A DNA stretch of 40,282 bases from a virus: IMG/VR virus record IMGVR_UViG_3300032342_000021, positions 1-40,282 of that record; one strand, written 5' to 3'. Below are positions 1-9,082 of this stretch, in pieces. Within the stretch, counting starts at the first letter, position 1. Each line of letters opens with the position of its first letter. Position numbers and translations under genes: made by a program. The notes under the pieces were generated by a model that was not told the DNA's origin, searched no databases, and saw only the letters and a program-made list of their open reading frames with translations.

Positions 1-127
1 TGTGCGAGGTTGAGAAACAGTTCGACGCAAACACAAAGGGCCGTAAAAATGTTGTCAAAATTAAAGCCAGATCGCTGGATGCTGTTAAAACTTTTGCAGA
101 TCGGTCGATTGATGCGGTGTACATTGA
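1..127. repeat. Terminal direct repeat, left copy
   Basis: These 127 bases are identical to 40156-40282. The length equals a common assembler k-mer size, so the repeat is most simply an assembly overlap showing that the contig closes into a circle. A true short terminal redundancy cannot be excluded from sequence alone. Confidence 0.95.
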
Positions 128-314
128 TGCATCCCGCGATTACCAGTCTGTCAAAAATGATATTGTGGCATGGCTTCCGAAATTGCGGGCTGGCGGGTTT
201 TTGTGCGGGCATGATTACAGTTCGACAAAATTTCCGGGTGTTGTGAAGGCCGTCAATGAGCATAAACGTCCAGACAGGATTTTCCCGGACACGTCGTGGG
301 TGGTCAGGGTATGA
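1..314 (+). CDS. SAM-dependent methyltransferase, C-terminal part (gene continues from 39945)
   Basis: This is the 3' part of the gene that starts at 39945. Joined across the circle it is 525 bases and encodes 174 residues; codons in this part begin at base 3. The segment holds the second half of a class I Rossmann methyltransferase: an AVYIDASRDY stretch after the core strands and a GGFLCGHDY stretch, as in the Methyltransf_24 type that modifies sugars or small molecules. It overlaps the next gene by ATGA. It is the last gene of the sugar cassette before the head-completion genes. The substrate is unknown; methylation of the cassette's sugar is an inference from context. Confidence 0.8.
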   Translation, partial: CEVEKQFDANTKGRKNVVKIKARSLDAVKTFADRSIDAVYIDASRDYQSVKNDIVAWLPKLRAGGFLCGHDYSSTKFPGVVKAVNEHKRPDRIFPDTSWVVRV

Positions 315-634
315 TTGACATGTATTTGACGGACTTTATTGATATTATCTCAATAGCGGTCGATGAATGGGGAACGTCAAATCAATCAGTGGTGTCAAAT
401 GTACCTGCAAGGATTGAGGATACAAACAAGATTGTTTTTGACGCAAACGGAAAAGAGCTGGTTGGTAATATTTTAGTTATGGTAAATTCGATGTATAAAA
501 TAAAAAGTTCGGATAAAATTCGGATACGAAAAAAAGCCGGAGTGTCCTTTGATATTAAAGACAAAATGTTTGCTATAAAATCGTTAGGCGAACAGCAGGG
601 GTTCACCGCAACACATTGGGAGATATATTTGTAA
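311..634 (+). CDS. Head-closure / stopper protein (minor capsid family)
   Basis: A 107-residue protein. The ATG at 311 overlaps the upstream stop (ATGA), which I prefer to an upstream in-frame ATG at 296 because it matches the tight coupling of the neighbours. The middle resembles small head-tail joining proteins of siphoviruses: a region around NVPARIEDTNKIVFDANGKE followed by a beta-rich segment. Position supports this, since it precedes a gp10-like protein, a tail terminator and the tail tube gene, the normal order of connector genes. Predicted to seal the portal after DNA packaging. The family call is moderate. Confidence 0.6.
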   Translation: MIDMYLTDFIDIISIAVDEWGTSNQSVVSNVPARIEDTNKIVFDANGKELVGNILVMVNSMYKIKSSDKIRIRKKAGVSFDIKDKMFAIKSLGEQQGFTATHWEIYL

Positions 635-1143
635 TGGCAACAGTGAAAGGTGTATTCAATAAAAACTGGACTCTCCCTTTAAATGAGGGATTAAAAAATC
701 TTAAAAAACGATTTGCAGAAGAAGATAAAAAAGCAAAAATTGCTGTGGCGTTACAACTTTTAAACTGGGTTGTCAATGGATCCCCGCGGGAGGAAGTCAA
801 GCCTCCGATCCGTGAGGGAATTTTGAGGGGGTCAGGGTCTGTATTTGTTGGCGGGGATTTGATCCACACAACGGCTGAGTTGTACCCAGAAGGAACGCCG
901 GCGAAATCGTTGAGTGAGAAAAGCGATGATGTGATTACGGTTGGATTTAATACGGCGTATGCAGCCCGGATGCATGAGACAACCTGGACGCCGGGAGGAG
1001 AGCCTCCATCTGGACCATCGGTAAAAAATCCTGACATGTTGCGGGGTGTTGGTAATAAATTTATTGAGAAACATTTAATAGCCGACGGAGCGGCGTTGTT
1101 GGAGTTGTATTCAACGCTAATAAAAAAGGCGGCCATGAAATGA
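634..1143 (+). CDS. HK97 gp10-like neck / tail-completion protein
   Basis: A 169-residue protein whose ATG overlaps the upstream stop (TAATG). The YAARMHETTWTPGGEPPSG stretch, followed by a helical C-terminus, is typical of HK97 gp10-like or minor-capsid-2 proteins that sit at the head-tail interface. It begins with a basic helical segment (NEGLKNLKKRF). It overlaps the next gene by ATGA. An upstream in-frame start at 616 exists but would overlap the previous gene more deeply. Confidence 0.65.
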   Translation: MATVKGVFNKNWTLPLNEGLKNLKKRFAEEDKKAKIAVALQLLNWVVNGSPREEVKPPIREGILRGSGSVFVGGDLIHTTAELYPEGTPAKSLSEKSDDVITVGFNTAYAARMHETTWTPGGEPPSGPSVKNPDMLRGVGNKFIEKHLIADGAALLELYSTLIKKAAMK

Positions 1144-1547
1144 TTTATAATCTGGTTGAGCATTTAAAAACGCAATTTGCAAATGAGCGGATTTATTGTA
1201 ATGCTAGAATACAGGTGGCAACCGAAGATTTTATACCTGATAGATGCGTGTTGGTTACAGAAACAGGCGGCGGAGAAACACCGTGGTTCCAATATGTGAG
1301 AAAAACCGTGCAAATTTTGTGTCGGGATTTTGATATTCCGAAGACCCGGAAATTGGCATGGGATATTTATAAATTTATTACAAGTCGGTTTGGATTGATA
1401 TTGCCACAGGTCGTAGTAGACGGTGTGACATACCCGGCAATCCAGACTGCACAAATATCAGCGATGCAAGAGCCATACTGTCTTGGCGCGGATGAAACAA
1501 GTAGAATAGAGTTCACAACAAATTTTATGATTTATTATGTGAGGTGA
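1140..1547 (+). CDS. Tail terminator protein
   Basis: A 135-residue protein with a mixed alpha/beta pattern. It lies directly upstream of the tail tube gene and downstream of the gp10-like gene, which is the conserved slot of the tail terminator (minor-capsid-3 or gpU-like). The C-terminal part ends in beta strands (SRIEFTTNFMIYYVR) as in that fold. It would cap the growing tail tube and join it to the head. Sequence resemblance alone is weak; the assignment rests mainly on order and size. Confidence 0.55.
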   Translation: MIYNLVEHLKTQFANERIYCNARIQVATEDFIPDRCVLVTETGGGETPWFQYVRKTVQILCRDFDIPKTRKLAWDIYKFITSRFGLILPQVVVDGVTYPAIQTAQISAMQEPYCLGADETSRIEFTTNFMIYYVR

Positions 1548-1551
1548 CAAT

Positions 1552-2088
1552 ATGGGGAATCCTCCTATTGGAAATAATTTTTGGGAAGGGCCTCTCGGTG
1601 TTGTCCTGCTTGAGTTTGACGGACTGAAACTCGGGAAAACTACAGAGGACACAAGCATTGAATTTATCGAGGACATTAAAGACATCTTGTATCAGCAGGA
1701 TGGTACACAGCCGTATGATAAAATTCCTACGGGGCAGGCGTGGCAGGTAACTGCAAAATTCGGGGAAATCAAAACGGCCCTTATTGCAAAACTGTACCGC
1801 GGTATAACAATCGGCGGAAACAGCCTGCTTGCTGGCAGGGATTTGTACAGGTCTGGACGTGACAATTTTACAAAGCCGCTTATTATTACTCGAGTTGATA
1901 GCGATGGAGTTGAGTCCACAGACCCGCTTTTTATTTTAAACATTTTTAAGGCGATGCCTTTGCCGACAGGGCAGATTGCATATGGCGCAGACACTCAAAG
2001 AGATGTGGAGATCGTGTTTTATTGTTTTTACGATACTACACACAATGCATTTTTTTACAGTGGGCACGCGTCGAGCGTTGGAATCTAA
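1552..2088 (+). CDS. Major tail (tube) protein
   Basis: A 178-residue beta-rich protein with GAGGTG as ribosome site. It lies between the tail terminator and the tail chaperone genes and is followed by a strong intrinsic terminator at 2095-2127, a pattern expected of a highly expressed tube subunit. Segments such as GQAWQVTAKFGEIKTALIAKL and KPLIITRVDSDG fit a tube-forming beta sandwich. It would polymerise into hexameric rings around the tape measure protein. Confidence 0.75.
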   Translation: MGNPPIGNNFWEGPLGVVLLEFDGLKLGKTTEDTSIEFIEDIKDILYQQDGTQPYDKIPTGQAWQVTAKFGEIKTALIAKLYRGITIGGNSLLAGRDLYRSGRDNFTKPLIITRVDSDGVESTDPLFILNIFKAMPLPTGQIAYGADTQRDVEIVFYCFYDTTHNAFFYSGHASSVGI

Positions 2089-2094
2089 ACAAAG

Positions 2095-2127
2095 AGTGCT
2101 GGTATTTTTATCAGCACTTTATTTTTA
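2095..2127 (+). terminator. Intrinsic terminator after tail tube gene
   Basis: A 10-bp stem (2095-2104 with 2109-2118, one G-T pair), a TTTT loop, then a T-rich tract. It sits inside the late operon, so partial termination probably raises tube protein relative to downstream tail genes. Confidence 0.85.
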
Positions 2128-2140
2128 AAAGGGGATGGAA

Positions 2141-2422
2141 ATGGTAGAACAATTTAGAGAAGATTTTACGCCTATTGAAATTGAGTTAGTCGATTCAACA
2201 GGGAAAAAAGATGTGAAGAAATCAACTTTTATGTCATCGAGGGCGTGGAGGAATACCATGCTGTTTTTAAACGATGATAAAAAAGATGCACTTGAAAAGA
2301 ATATGCTTTTTATGGCTACGGTATTTGGCGGGAGTCCGGGAGATTATGAAAAATATTCCGGGCGGCTTTTGTCAAAAGTTATTGAGTATTACACAAAGAG
2401 GGTGTCAGGCCCTTTGGATTGA
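2141..2422 (+). CDS. Tail assembly chaperone, short form (gpG-like)
   Basis: A 93-residue acidic and helical protein. An ATG at 2135 abuts the AAAAGGGG ribosome site, so the in-frame ATG at 2141 is the better start. It lies between the tube and tape-measure genes, the invariant place of the tail chaperone pair. Its 3' end carries a slippery heptamer at 2410-2416 that allows a -1 shift into the next frame. The short form binds tape measure protein during tail assembly. Confidence 0.75.
   Translation: MVEQFREDFTPIEIELVDSTGKKDVKKSTFMSSRAWRNTMLFLNDDKKDALEKNMLFMATVFGGSPGDYEKYSGRLLSKVIEYYTKRVSGPLD
2410..2416 (+). promoter_or_regulatory. -1 ribosomal frameshift site (C CCT TTG)
   Basis: The heptamer has the canonical X XXY YYZ form (CCC, TTT, G) in the correct phase of the upstream reading frame, three codons before its stop. 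The -1 frame is open on both sides. Confidence 0.75.
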
Positions 2423-2745
2423 CGGGGCGGTTAAAGTCCGTTCTTAATTTGGTTGCAAAGGGGATTAGTTTTGACACACTTGCAAAACTGGACGACAGCG
2501 TTGACTATAGACAGTCGGGTAGCATTGCCGGAGAGCTCGCAAAGATCGCAGAGATCAACAGGCGTGTTGATCAGCTTGATTTTGCCGAGGCGTGCGCTAT
2601 GGGATGCGGGGCAGTGCAGTCAAAAAAAGGGAGTCAGTCGTATAACAAGTGGAGAGCGTCGATGATTCGGGGAATCAGGAAACTTGAGGGTGAAAAGATT
2701 TTGACGGTATGGGATCGCATACCGAAAAAAAGTACAAAGAGGTAG
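2410..2745 (+). CDS. Tail assembly chaperone, frameshift extension (gpT-like part of GT fusion)
   Basis: This frame is open from 2386 and overlaps the end of the short chaperone in the -1 frame. It has no ribosome site; the only early start would be a TTG at 2419. Read through the slippery site it gives a fusion of about 201 residues, of which about 109 come from here. The extension is helical and contains a CAMGCG cysteine pair. Lambda-like phages make G and GT in a fixed ratio this way, the T part recruiting tube subunits. The fusion is inferred, not observed. Confidence 0.75.
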   Translation, partial: PFGLTGRLKSVLNLVAKGISFDTLAKLDDSVDYRQSGSIAGELAKIAEINRRVDQLDFAEACAMGCGAVQSKKGSQSYNKWRASMIRGIRKLEGEKILTVWDRIPKKSTKR

Positions 2746-2749
2746 CAGG

Positions 2750-4822
2750 ATGTCGTTTGATGTTGGTGCGGCAGTTGGGAGATTACTTTTAGACACGCAA
2801 GGTTGGGATAGTGCAATAAATCAGGCTATCGAAAAAGCGACAGGGCTGGAAAATATAACTGGATCACTCGATAGAGTTAAAAACGCTTTTCAGCCGGTCA
2901 TTGCTAAAGCGATGGAGTGGGTCAAGGCGTTCGCGGAGTCGGATGCGGCAACGGCGCGATTAAATGCCGTGCTTGCCGCAACCGGGGGGACTGCCGGGGT
3001 TACGGCGGAGCAGATAAATAAACTTGCAACCGAGATGCAGAGGACGACAATCTATGAGGACGATGCCGTAAAAAATGCGTCTGCGCTTTTGCTTGTCTAT
3101 GACAAAGTCAACAAAAATATTTTTCCGGAAACTATAAAACTTGCGGCGGACATGGCCACTATTTTTGGTGGAGATTTATCAAGTAATGCTCAACAGTTGG
3201 GCAAGGCATTGCAAAATCCGGCTGAAAATTTATCCGTACTGAACCGGACGACGCGAGCGTTTGATGAAGAAACTCAAAAGATGATTAAAACGATGGTCGA
3301 GGCAGGCAGGGTAACGGATGCGCAAAATTTAATTCTTGAAACGTTGGAAAAAAAGGTGGGCGGTGCGGCGGAAGCTATGGGAAAATCGGCGGCCGGTGGG
3401 ATCGCACAATTGACAAACATGATCGAGGATTTAAAAGAGAATCTCGGCGAGGTCGTGTATACTGGATTTAAACCGTTTATAGAGGTTATAAAAACCGTAC
3501 TTGATTCGTTTAATTCAATTGAGGCTGGGGCCGGAAAAACCATAGCGGTATTTATTGCGATAGGTGCGGCATTGACGTTGGCGTTTGGTCCAGCCGGTGC
3601 GATAGTTGCGGGCGTGGTCGGGTTGATAAATTTAGGCAAGGCCCTTGATGACGCGAGCGGGCCTGCAAAAGTTTTAAAAGAACAACTCGAAACGCAAAAA
3701 AAAGCGACAGAAGCCCTTGCCGGGGTACACCGTAAAACGATTGATGGGTATATGCGTATGGGAGAGGCGCAGACTATTGCAAACGAAAACGCAAAAAAAG
3801 AAATCATGCTGCAGTATGATACTGCAATTGCCTATGCCAAAAAAAACGCGGCGATAGACAATGCTTTAGGCATTTCGATTGCGTTGGAAAAAGAAAAAAC
3901 CATGATACAGGCTAAATGGGATTCTGATTCTAAGACGTATGACGAACGGGAGAAAGCGAGAATCGCAGAATTGAACCGGATACGGGCAGATGCGAACGTG
4001 GCAGAACAGGCGAGGCTTGATGTACTTTTTGGTAAATACGAAAAAAACGGAACCATTCAGCAAAAAACCGACAAAGCAAAATGGGCGGCTATCGAGGGAA
4101 ATTCTGCGGCGGCGACCGGGGCGATTATCGAGGATCAGCAATCTATTACTGATGCGCTCAATGCGGAACTGACCAAACAGATACAAAAATATATTGACAC
4201 GTACAATCAAATAAGCGGAGTTGTGGGAACAATTGTAAATGCTATGTTTGCGGGACAACAGCAGGGATTTAAAAACGAAACGATCGCTTTAGATAATGAA
4301 TACAACGTAAAACGAAAATATATCGAGGCCAACGTTGCTGACGAAACTGAACGTACAAAACAAATAGAGACGTTGGAAAAAGAAAAAGCAAAGAAAATTG
4401 CAGACATAAAACGCAGGCAAGCGGAATCTGAAAAGGCCGGAGCAATATTTTCTGCGGTAACATCGGGGATCCAAGCGGTAATGTCAACGTTTTCTACATT
4501 CGGTTGGCCGTGGGGGTTAATTCCTGCGGCGATAATGGCAGGGATCACAGCCGTAAATGTTGCACAAATTATGTCACAACCGATTCCAGAATTTGCGAAA
4601 GGCGGAATAACAACCGGAGGTATGGCGATGGTTGGGGAAAAAGGCCCGGAGCTTGTAAATTTTGGATCATCTGCGAGAATATTTTCTAACGAGCAATCCA
4701 AAGGAATGATGGGAGTCACTGTACAAAACACTTTCACAGGACCAATAAATTCGGAGATTGACATTGACCTTGCCATGCGCAAAGCTGGTAAAAAATTGCA
4801 GAATGCAACGAGGACGATATGA
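2750..4822 (+). CDS. Tail tape measure protein
   Basis: A 690-residue protein, the longest in the genome. It has long helical and coiled-coil stretches (about residues 370-430 and 500-570), a hydrophobic segment near residues 265-295 (AVFIAIGAALTLAFGPAG), and glycine- and alanine-rich C-terminal helices. This architecture, and its place between the chaperone pair and the distal tail protein, is diagnostic. It sets tail length and is thought to enter the host membrane at infection. At roughly 0.15 nm per residue the tail would be near 100 nm. It overlaps the next gene by ATGA. Confidence 0.9.
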   Translation: MSFDVGAAVGRLLLDTQGWDSAINQAIEKATGLENITGSLDRVKNAFQPVIAKAMEWVKAFAESDAATARLNAVLAATGGTAGVTAEQINKLATEMQRTTIYEDDAVKNASALLLVYDKVNKNIFPETIKLAADMATIFGGDLSSNAQQLGKALQNPAENLSVLNRTTRAFDEETQKMIKTMVEAGRVTDAQNLILETLEKKVGGAAEAMGKSAAGGIAQLTNMIEDLKENLGEVVYTGFKPFIEVIKTVLDSFNSIEAGAGKTIAVFIAIGAALTLAFGPAGAIVAGVVGLINLGKALDDASGPAKVLKEQLETQKKATEALAGVHRKTIDGYMRMGEAQTIANENAKKEIMLQYDTAIAYAKKNAAIDNALGISIALEKEKTMIQAKWDSDSKTYDEREKARIAELNRIRADANVAEQARLDVLFGKYEKNGTIQQKTDKAKWAAIEGNSAAATGAIIEDQQSITDALNAELTKQIQKYIDTYNQISGVVGTIVNAMFAGQQQGFKNETIALDNEYNVKRKYIEANVADETERTKQIETLEKEKAKKIADIKRRQAESEKAGAIFSAVTSGIQAVMSTFSTFGWPWGLIPAAIMAGITAVNVAQIMSQPIPEFAKGGITTGGMAMVGEKGPELVNFGSSARIFSNEQSKGMMGVTVQNTFTGPINSEIDIDLAMRKAGKKLQNATRTI

Positions 4823-5583
4823 TTGAGGTTTTGACACTTACTGATTATAACGGTAACGCATATACATTTCCTGGGTCGTTCTGGATTTCAGACGATCCGT
4901 TTTCTAAAAATATTTCAGTACAAAAAACTTTTTACTCGGCGGGCGGGAGAAACATATCGGACAGTACCATCAATCCCCGGACTGTTGGAGTCAAGGGCAC
5001 GCTGTACGCTAATGGCGGACAGACGTATGAGCAACAGCGCACAGCGTTGATGTCTGCAATAAACAAAGGCGGATTTTTATCACGCAATTTCGCCGGTGGG
5101 TCAAATAGATTTTTAGAGGTTGTGATTTTGGATTGCGCTTTTGGCCCAGAAGAGGGGCTGGCTTTAAAAGATGTTGAGTTGACTTTCTCTTGCGAATTTC
5201 CGTTGTGGCAAGAGACTACTCCGATGACAGATACCACGGTTGTGGCCGGGAATGATACGCTGACAATTGACAATAGTTTGTCTGAGCACATTGTCAAACC
5301 GGTTATTACTATCACGGCAGATCAAGCGGCGAATTTGCCGTCTGTAAAAATGATACAAAATTCAGACGGTGGAATGGTCTTTGAATACAATGATCCAAAT
5401 TTTTTAATTGGCGATGTTTTAGAAATCGATTGTGAACATGGAACCGTAAAAAGAAACGGAACCGACTCAATTGCCTTTTTTAAACCTGCCCGTTTTCTCC
5501 GATTGCACCAAATGATAAATAGTATTAATTACGAGGGAGGCGCGTGTACAATTGTATTTACCTATAGGACGGTTTACCTGTGA
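4819..5583 (+). CDS. Distal tail protein (Dit-like)
   Basis: A 254-residue protein following the tape measure gene. The N-terminal half (FPGSFWISDDPFSKNISVQ, then GVKGTLYANGGQTYEQQR and FLEVVILDCAF) has the pattern of siphovirus Dit proteins, which form the ring where the tube meets the baseplate. The C-terminal half is beta-rich, like the galectin-type domain of Dit. Both gene borders overlap by about 4 bases. Confidence 0.7.
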   Translation: MIEVLTLTDYNGNAYTFPGSFWISDDPFSKNISVQKTFYSAGGRNISDSTINPRTVGVKGTLYANGGQTYEQQRTALMSAINKGGFLSRNFAGGSNRFLEVVILDCAFGPEEGLALKDVELTFSCEFPLWQETTPMTDTTVVAGNDTLTIDNSLSEHIVKPVITITADQAANLPSVKMIQNSDGGMVFEYNDPNFLIGDVLEIDCEHGTVKRNGTDSIAFFKPARFLRLHQMINSINYEGGACTIVFTYRTVYL

Positions 5584-6812
5584 GAAATCAAACGTATGGT
5601 GATGACAGATTTGGTAAATATTTATATGGAGGTGGAGTTCCTCCCGCGACGCATGACGCAAATGGGGCGGTATTTGTTGAGGTTTACGATCAAAACGGAA
5701 ATTATAAAACAAATTTTCAGTCTGGAGTTGGTGATTTTTTAGGGTGTAGTTTTACTCACGATGTGTCAGGGTGTAGAGATTTTACGCTAAACTTTTCCAG
5801 CAAACAAAATCTAATAAAAAGGGATAGGATTAAAATATCTATTTTTAATTCAATCGATTGTTTTTTTACCGGGGTTGTCCGAAAAATTCCTATTGATGGA
5901 AGTACGGAAGCAAAATATGAATATACCGGGTTTGGGTATAATGATTTTTTGATACGGATAAATACTGAATCAAAAGTATACGCAAATAAAACGATAAATT
6001 ATGTTGTTATGGATTTACTTGATACCGTGATTGTGGTTAAAAGTCCGATTACAAAAAACCTTGCAAAAATATCTTGTCCGGCGATAACTTTACCAACCTG
6101 TGATTTTGGATACAACAAGATGCAGGATGCTCTTGATGCGTTAAAAAAAATTGCCGCGTCTTCCGGGGTTGAATATATCACGGGGGTTGACAGAGAGGGT
6201 GATTTCTTTTTTCGTCCACGATTGACTGATATACAAAAAACATTGGTTGTGAGCGCGAGGGGAGATGACGGGATTGACGAGTATTCGCCGGAGGAAGAAT
6301 CGGAGCCGAGGTCAAAATATTTTTTATTTGACAAGGCGGGAATTTATATAAATACGATTGCAAGTCTTGACGATATAGATATTTTTGAGGAAAAACTTGT
6401 GGCGCCTGAAATTGACAATGTGTCAGCGGAACTATGGGCCGAGGGCATGATGTTGGAAAAAAACGCTGTTGAAAAACGGGCTACAATCAGATGGAAAATA
6501 GAGCAGAGCTATCCTGTTGTTATGGTTGCGGACGGTACTGTCCGGGTTATCTGTAACATACCACCTACGGATTTGATATTGACAGGGCTTGGTTATGGTA
6601 TGGGATACTACGGCGAGGGTTTGTATGGTGGTGAGCAATACAATGGCAAGGACCTTGATGATATTTTAAAAATAGTGCAGGTAAAATATACGTTAATGCC
6701 GGGAGTTATGATGCGGGATATTGAGTTGGGGAGTCTGCCGGTACGGATGGACGATCAAATTATTTCAGTCAATAAAAATTTAGTTGATTTAAGAATCAGC
6801 TTGGGGAGATGA
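5580..6812 (+). CDS. Tail hub / tail-associated protein
   Basis: A 410-residue protein with GTG start overlapping the Dit stop. It follows Dit, the position of the hub (Tal-like or Gp37-like) protein. It has a glycine-tyrosine-rich start (YGDDRFGKYLYGGG) and a matching GYGMGYYGEGLYGGEQY segment near residue 345; the rest is beta-rich. No peptidase motif is visible. It probably forms the tail tip onto which the following fibre-like proteins dock. Confidence 0.6.
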   Translation: MRNQTYGDDRFGKYLYGGGVPPATHDANGAVFVEVYDQNGNYKTNFQSGVGDFLGCSFTHDVSGCRDFTLNFSSKQNLIKRDRIKISIFNSIDCFFTGVVRKIPIDGSTEAKYEYTGFGYNDFLIRINTESKVYANKTINYVVMDLLDTVIVVKSPITKNLAKISCPAITLPTCDFGYNKMQDALDALKKIAASSGVEYITGVDREGDFFFRPRLTDIQKTLVVSARGDDGIDEYSPEEESEPRSKYFLFDKAGIYINTIASLDDIDIFEEKLVAPEIDNVSAELWAEGMMLEKNAVEKRATIRWKIEQSYPVVMVADGTVRVICNIPPTDLILTGLGYGMGYYGEGLYGGEQYNGKDLDDILKIVQVKYTLMPGVMMRDIELGSLPVRMDDQIISVNKNLVDLRISLGR

Positions 6813-6813
6813 T

Positions 6814-7653
6814 ATGGCAAATTACGCTTTTAGAAAACCGATAATTGGAGCTGACACGAATGCATGGGGGGCTTTTAATGATGCATTTTTGCGGTCTGCG
6901 TTAGGCGAACTATCGGCAGAGTTGTACAATGACGGAGGAGTGTTAAAATTATCCAAAGGGAGAATAGGAATTAATGATGGTGTCGTTGAGGCAATATCTG
7001 TAATTGATACTATCACTACACTATCGCTTGTCGGTTTGACGGCGGGACGGTGGGCGGCGGTAGAAATGGCAGTTGCCGGCACGGTGGTGACAATCTCAAT
7101 TACCAGCATTGCGGCAGGCACCGATGAAGGAACCATGCCTGCGGCGGTCAAGGCGGCGTATGATTACGAAAAAAGAGCATATCATTTGACTGCAGGCAAA
7201 AGGCTGATAGGAATTGCCTTTATAAAATTGGCGGGCACACTCGGATTGGTGATAAATTGCGAAAACGGGAAATTAGGGTTTAAAAATATTGTGACTACTC
7301 AATATATTTCATCTGCCGGAGTATTGACCCTGTCCTATGTTGCATCATACGTGCAAGAGATAGGTGCATGGAATATGGATACTGCTCCTTCGCTGGATTT
7401 GTCGTATAACTACAGGGTTACAAATCCGTTGTCAATCGATGTTGTCATATATCAAGATGCTCCCGGTACACAGCATTTTTCTTTATATAATTTTACAAAT
7501 GCCGCAGACCCTACTTTGATAGCCGGCGGGCTTTTTGGTTTTTCCTCCATCACTTTATCGTTAGCTCGCCGGACCGGAAGTGTTTTTGATGGTGCTGCCT
7601 TTAGCTCTGTTTTGGTGAATCGTGGTTTTGTCTACGTGTCATATTTTTTATAA
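6814..7653 (+). CDS. Tail tip / fibre protein, paralogue 1
   Basis: A 279-residue protein. Its first 150 residues match the next protein in layout: a MAN start, then NAWG, ELYNDGGVLKLSKGRIGIN, IDTITTLSLVGLT, WAAVEMAVAGT and AYHL...KRLIGIAFI. The C-terminal 120 residues differ. It is likely a tail-tip or receptor-binding component, with the shared N-terminus acting as attachment module and the C-terminus exposed. Host receptor unknown. Confidence 0.6.
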   Translation: MANYAFRKPIIGADTNAWGAFNDAFLRSALGELSAELYNDGGVLKLSKGRIGINDGVVEAISVIDTITTLSLVGLTAGRWAAVEMAVAGTVVTISITSIAAGTDEGTMPAAVKAAYDYEKRAYHLTAGKRLIGIAFIKLAGTLGLVINCENGKLGFKNIVTTQYISSAGVLTLSYVASYVQEIGAWNMDTAPSLDLSYNYRVTNPLSIDVVIYQDAPGTQHFSLYNFTNAADPTLIAGGLFGFSSITLSLARRTGSVFDGAAFSSVLVNRGFVYVSYFL

Positions 7654-7662
7654 GGAGTTTTT

Positions 7663-9081
7663 ATGGCAAATATTTTTAAACCTGAACCTATAACTTACGG
7701 GGATTATAACGCGTGGGGTCCTAAAGAATTGGCGCAAAACGAACCCATGACGGGAGTCTTGACAAGCAAATTATATCTTGACGGATTGGCTTTAAAATTA
7801 TCGGTTGGGTCAATCGGATTGAATAACGGGTCAAGTATCGGTATCTGTAAAATAGACACAGTTATAACCATATCACTGGCAGGGCTTACAATTTCGGAAT
7901 GGGCGAAAGTCGAAATGTCCGTAGTGGGTACAACGGTCGTGCTTGCAATAACGTCAATGGGTATCACGACACCGCATATTTTGCCAACCGCTTTTACGGG
8001 TGCTTTTGACGGTGCAAAGGGGGCATACCACATTGTCGCTACAAAAAGATGTTTGGGAATTGTTTTTATCAATGCCGCAGGCGCGTGTGCTGGTATCATA
8101 AATCCAATGTCGTTTATCGATGCATATGATGGATATTCGACAAGCAATGATGGACTTGGATTTTATTATTATTTTAGCAAAAACGTGCAGTCAAGCAAAC
8201 CGGTTAAAGTGCAAAAGGCGTTTATCTTAGACACTACTTTGCCTGACTTGCAGGAGGACACTGAACTTGTGGCGTCTTTGATGGGCGGCAGGCGCGCAAC
8301 ACTGCCGACGCTTGCGGACAATATCGGGCGGGTGATTACGCTTTGGAAATTGGAGGACAATCAATGGTGGTCGGAGGTTGCCGGCGAGGGCGCGGAGACA
8401 ATCAACGGAGATAACATTTATTACCTCCGGCGGGTGCATGATTACATTACCGTAGTCGGGGAGACAACTGGCTGGCATATCATCGCAAACGGCGCGCCGA
8501 AAATTGTTGAACTCGGATGGACAAATGCAACAGATTTTACAAACCAACATATAGGATGCGCAGTGGCATTGACAGCGGCGGCGAATTTTTTAGTTGGAGA
8601 CAAAATAGTCGGCACAACGTCGGCAAATTATGGATGGATAATCGGTAAATCTGGAAATACGGTTTATCTGCGCGATCATACTGACACTTCGACGACGGGA
8701 TGGGCCAACGGAGAAACAATAACGCGATGGACGGTTGATGGTGCAACAGCGACAACGACGACAACTACAGCGGCGAGCAGAAACGTTGACGCTGATTTTT
8801 ACCATGGATTAAATTCAACATTACCAAAAATAAAATTTACACTTTTGCTTTGTATTGCTGTTGCGGTAGCCGAGGCCTCGATGGTTTATAATTTGACAGG
8901 TGTTGGTGATGGAGGTGACGTGACATACGATTCCTCTGGAGTTTCTCTGTATGCCGCTACGGTTAATCAGGCAACAATACAAACTGGTACTGACGGATGG
9001 ACTTACGTTAAAAGCGATGGCACGATAGGAAAAACAGCTGCGCAAGATTGGTTTTTTAATATAATTGCAGAGGTGAAATAA
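7663..9081 (+). CDS. Tail tip / fibre protein, paralogue 2
   Basis: A 472-residue protein with ribosome site AAGGAG. Its N-terminal 150 residues are homologous to the upstream protein. A central region (GRRATLPTLADNIGRVITLW) resembles shaft domains of phage fibres. A threonine-rich linker near residue 365 separates the C-terminal 110 residues, which look like a jelly-roll tip. Best guess is the receptor-binding fibre. Confidence 0.6.
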   Translation: MANIFKPEPITYGDYNAWGPKELAQNEPMTGVLTSKLYLDGLALKLSVGSIGLNNGSSIGICKIDTVITISLAGLTISEWAKVEMSVVGTTVVLAITSMGITTPHILPTAFTGAFDGAKGAYHIVATKRCLGIVFINAAGACAGIINPMSFIDAYDGYSTSNDGLGFYYYFSKNVQSSKPVKVQKAFILDTTLPDLQEDTELVASLMGGRRATLPTLADNIGRVITLWKLEDNQWWSEVAGEGAETINGDNIYYLRRVHDYITVVGETTGWHIIANGAPKIVELGWTNATDFTNQHIGCAVALTAAANFLVGDKIVGTTSANYGWIIGKSGNTVYLRDHTDTSTTGWANGETITRWTVDGATATTTTTTAASRNVDADFYHGLNSTLPKIKFTLLLCIAVAVAEASMVYNLTGVGDGGDVTYDSSGVSLYAATVNQATIQTGTDGWTYVKSDGTIGKTAAQDWFFNIIAEVK

Positions 9082-9082
9082 A

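Noticed and set aside
2419-2745. Independent gene starting at TTG 2419
   Set aside because: There is no ribosome site, and a canonical slippery heptamer just upstream explains the frame better.
6814-9081. Diversity-generating retroelement acting on tail proteins
   Set aside because: No reverse transcriptase gene and no template/variable repeat pair with A-specific differences is visible.
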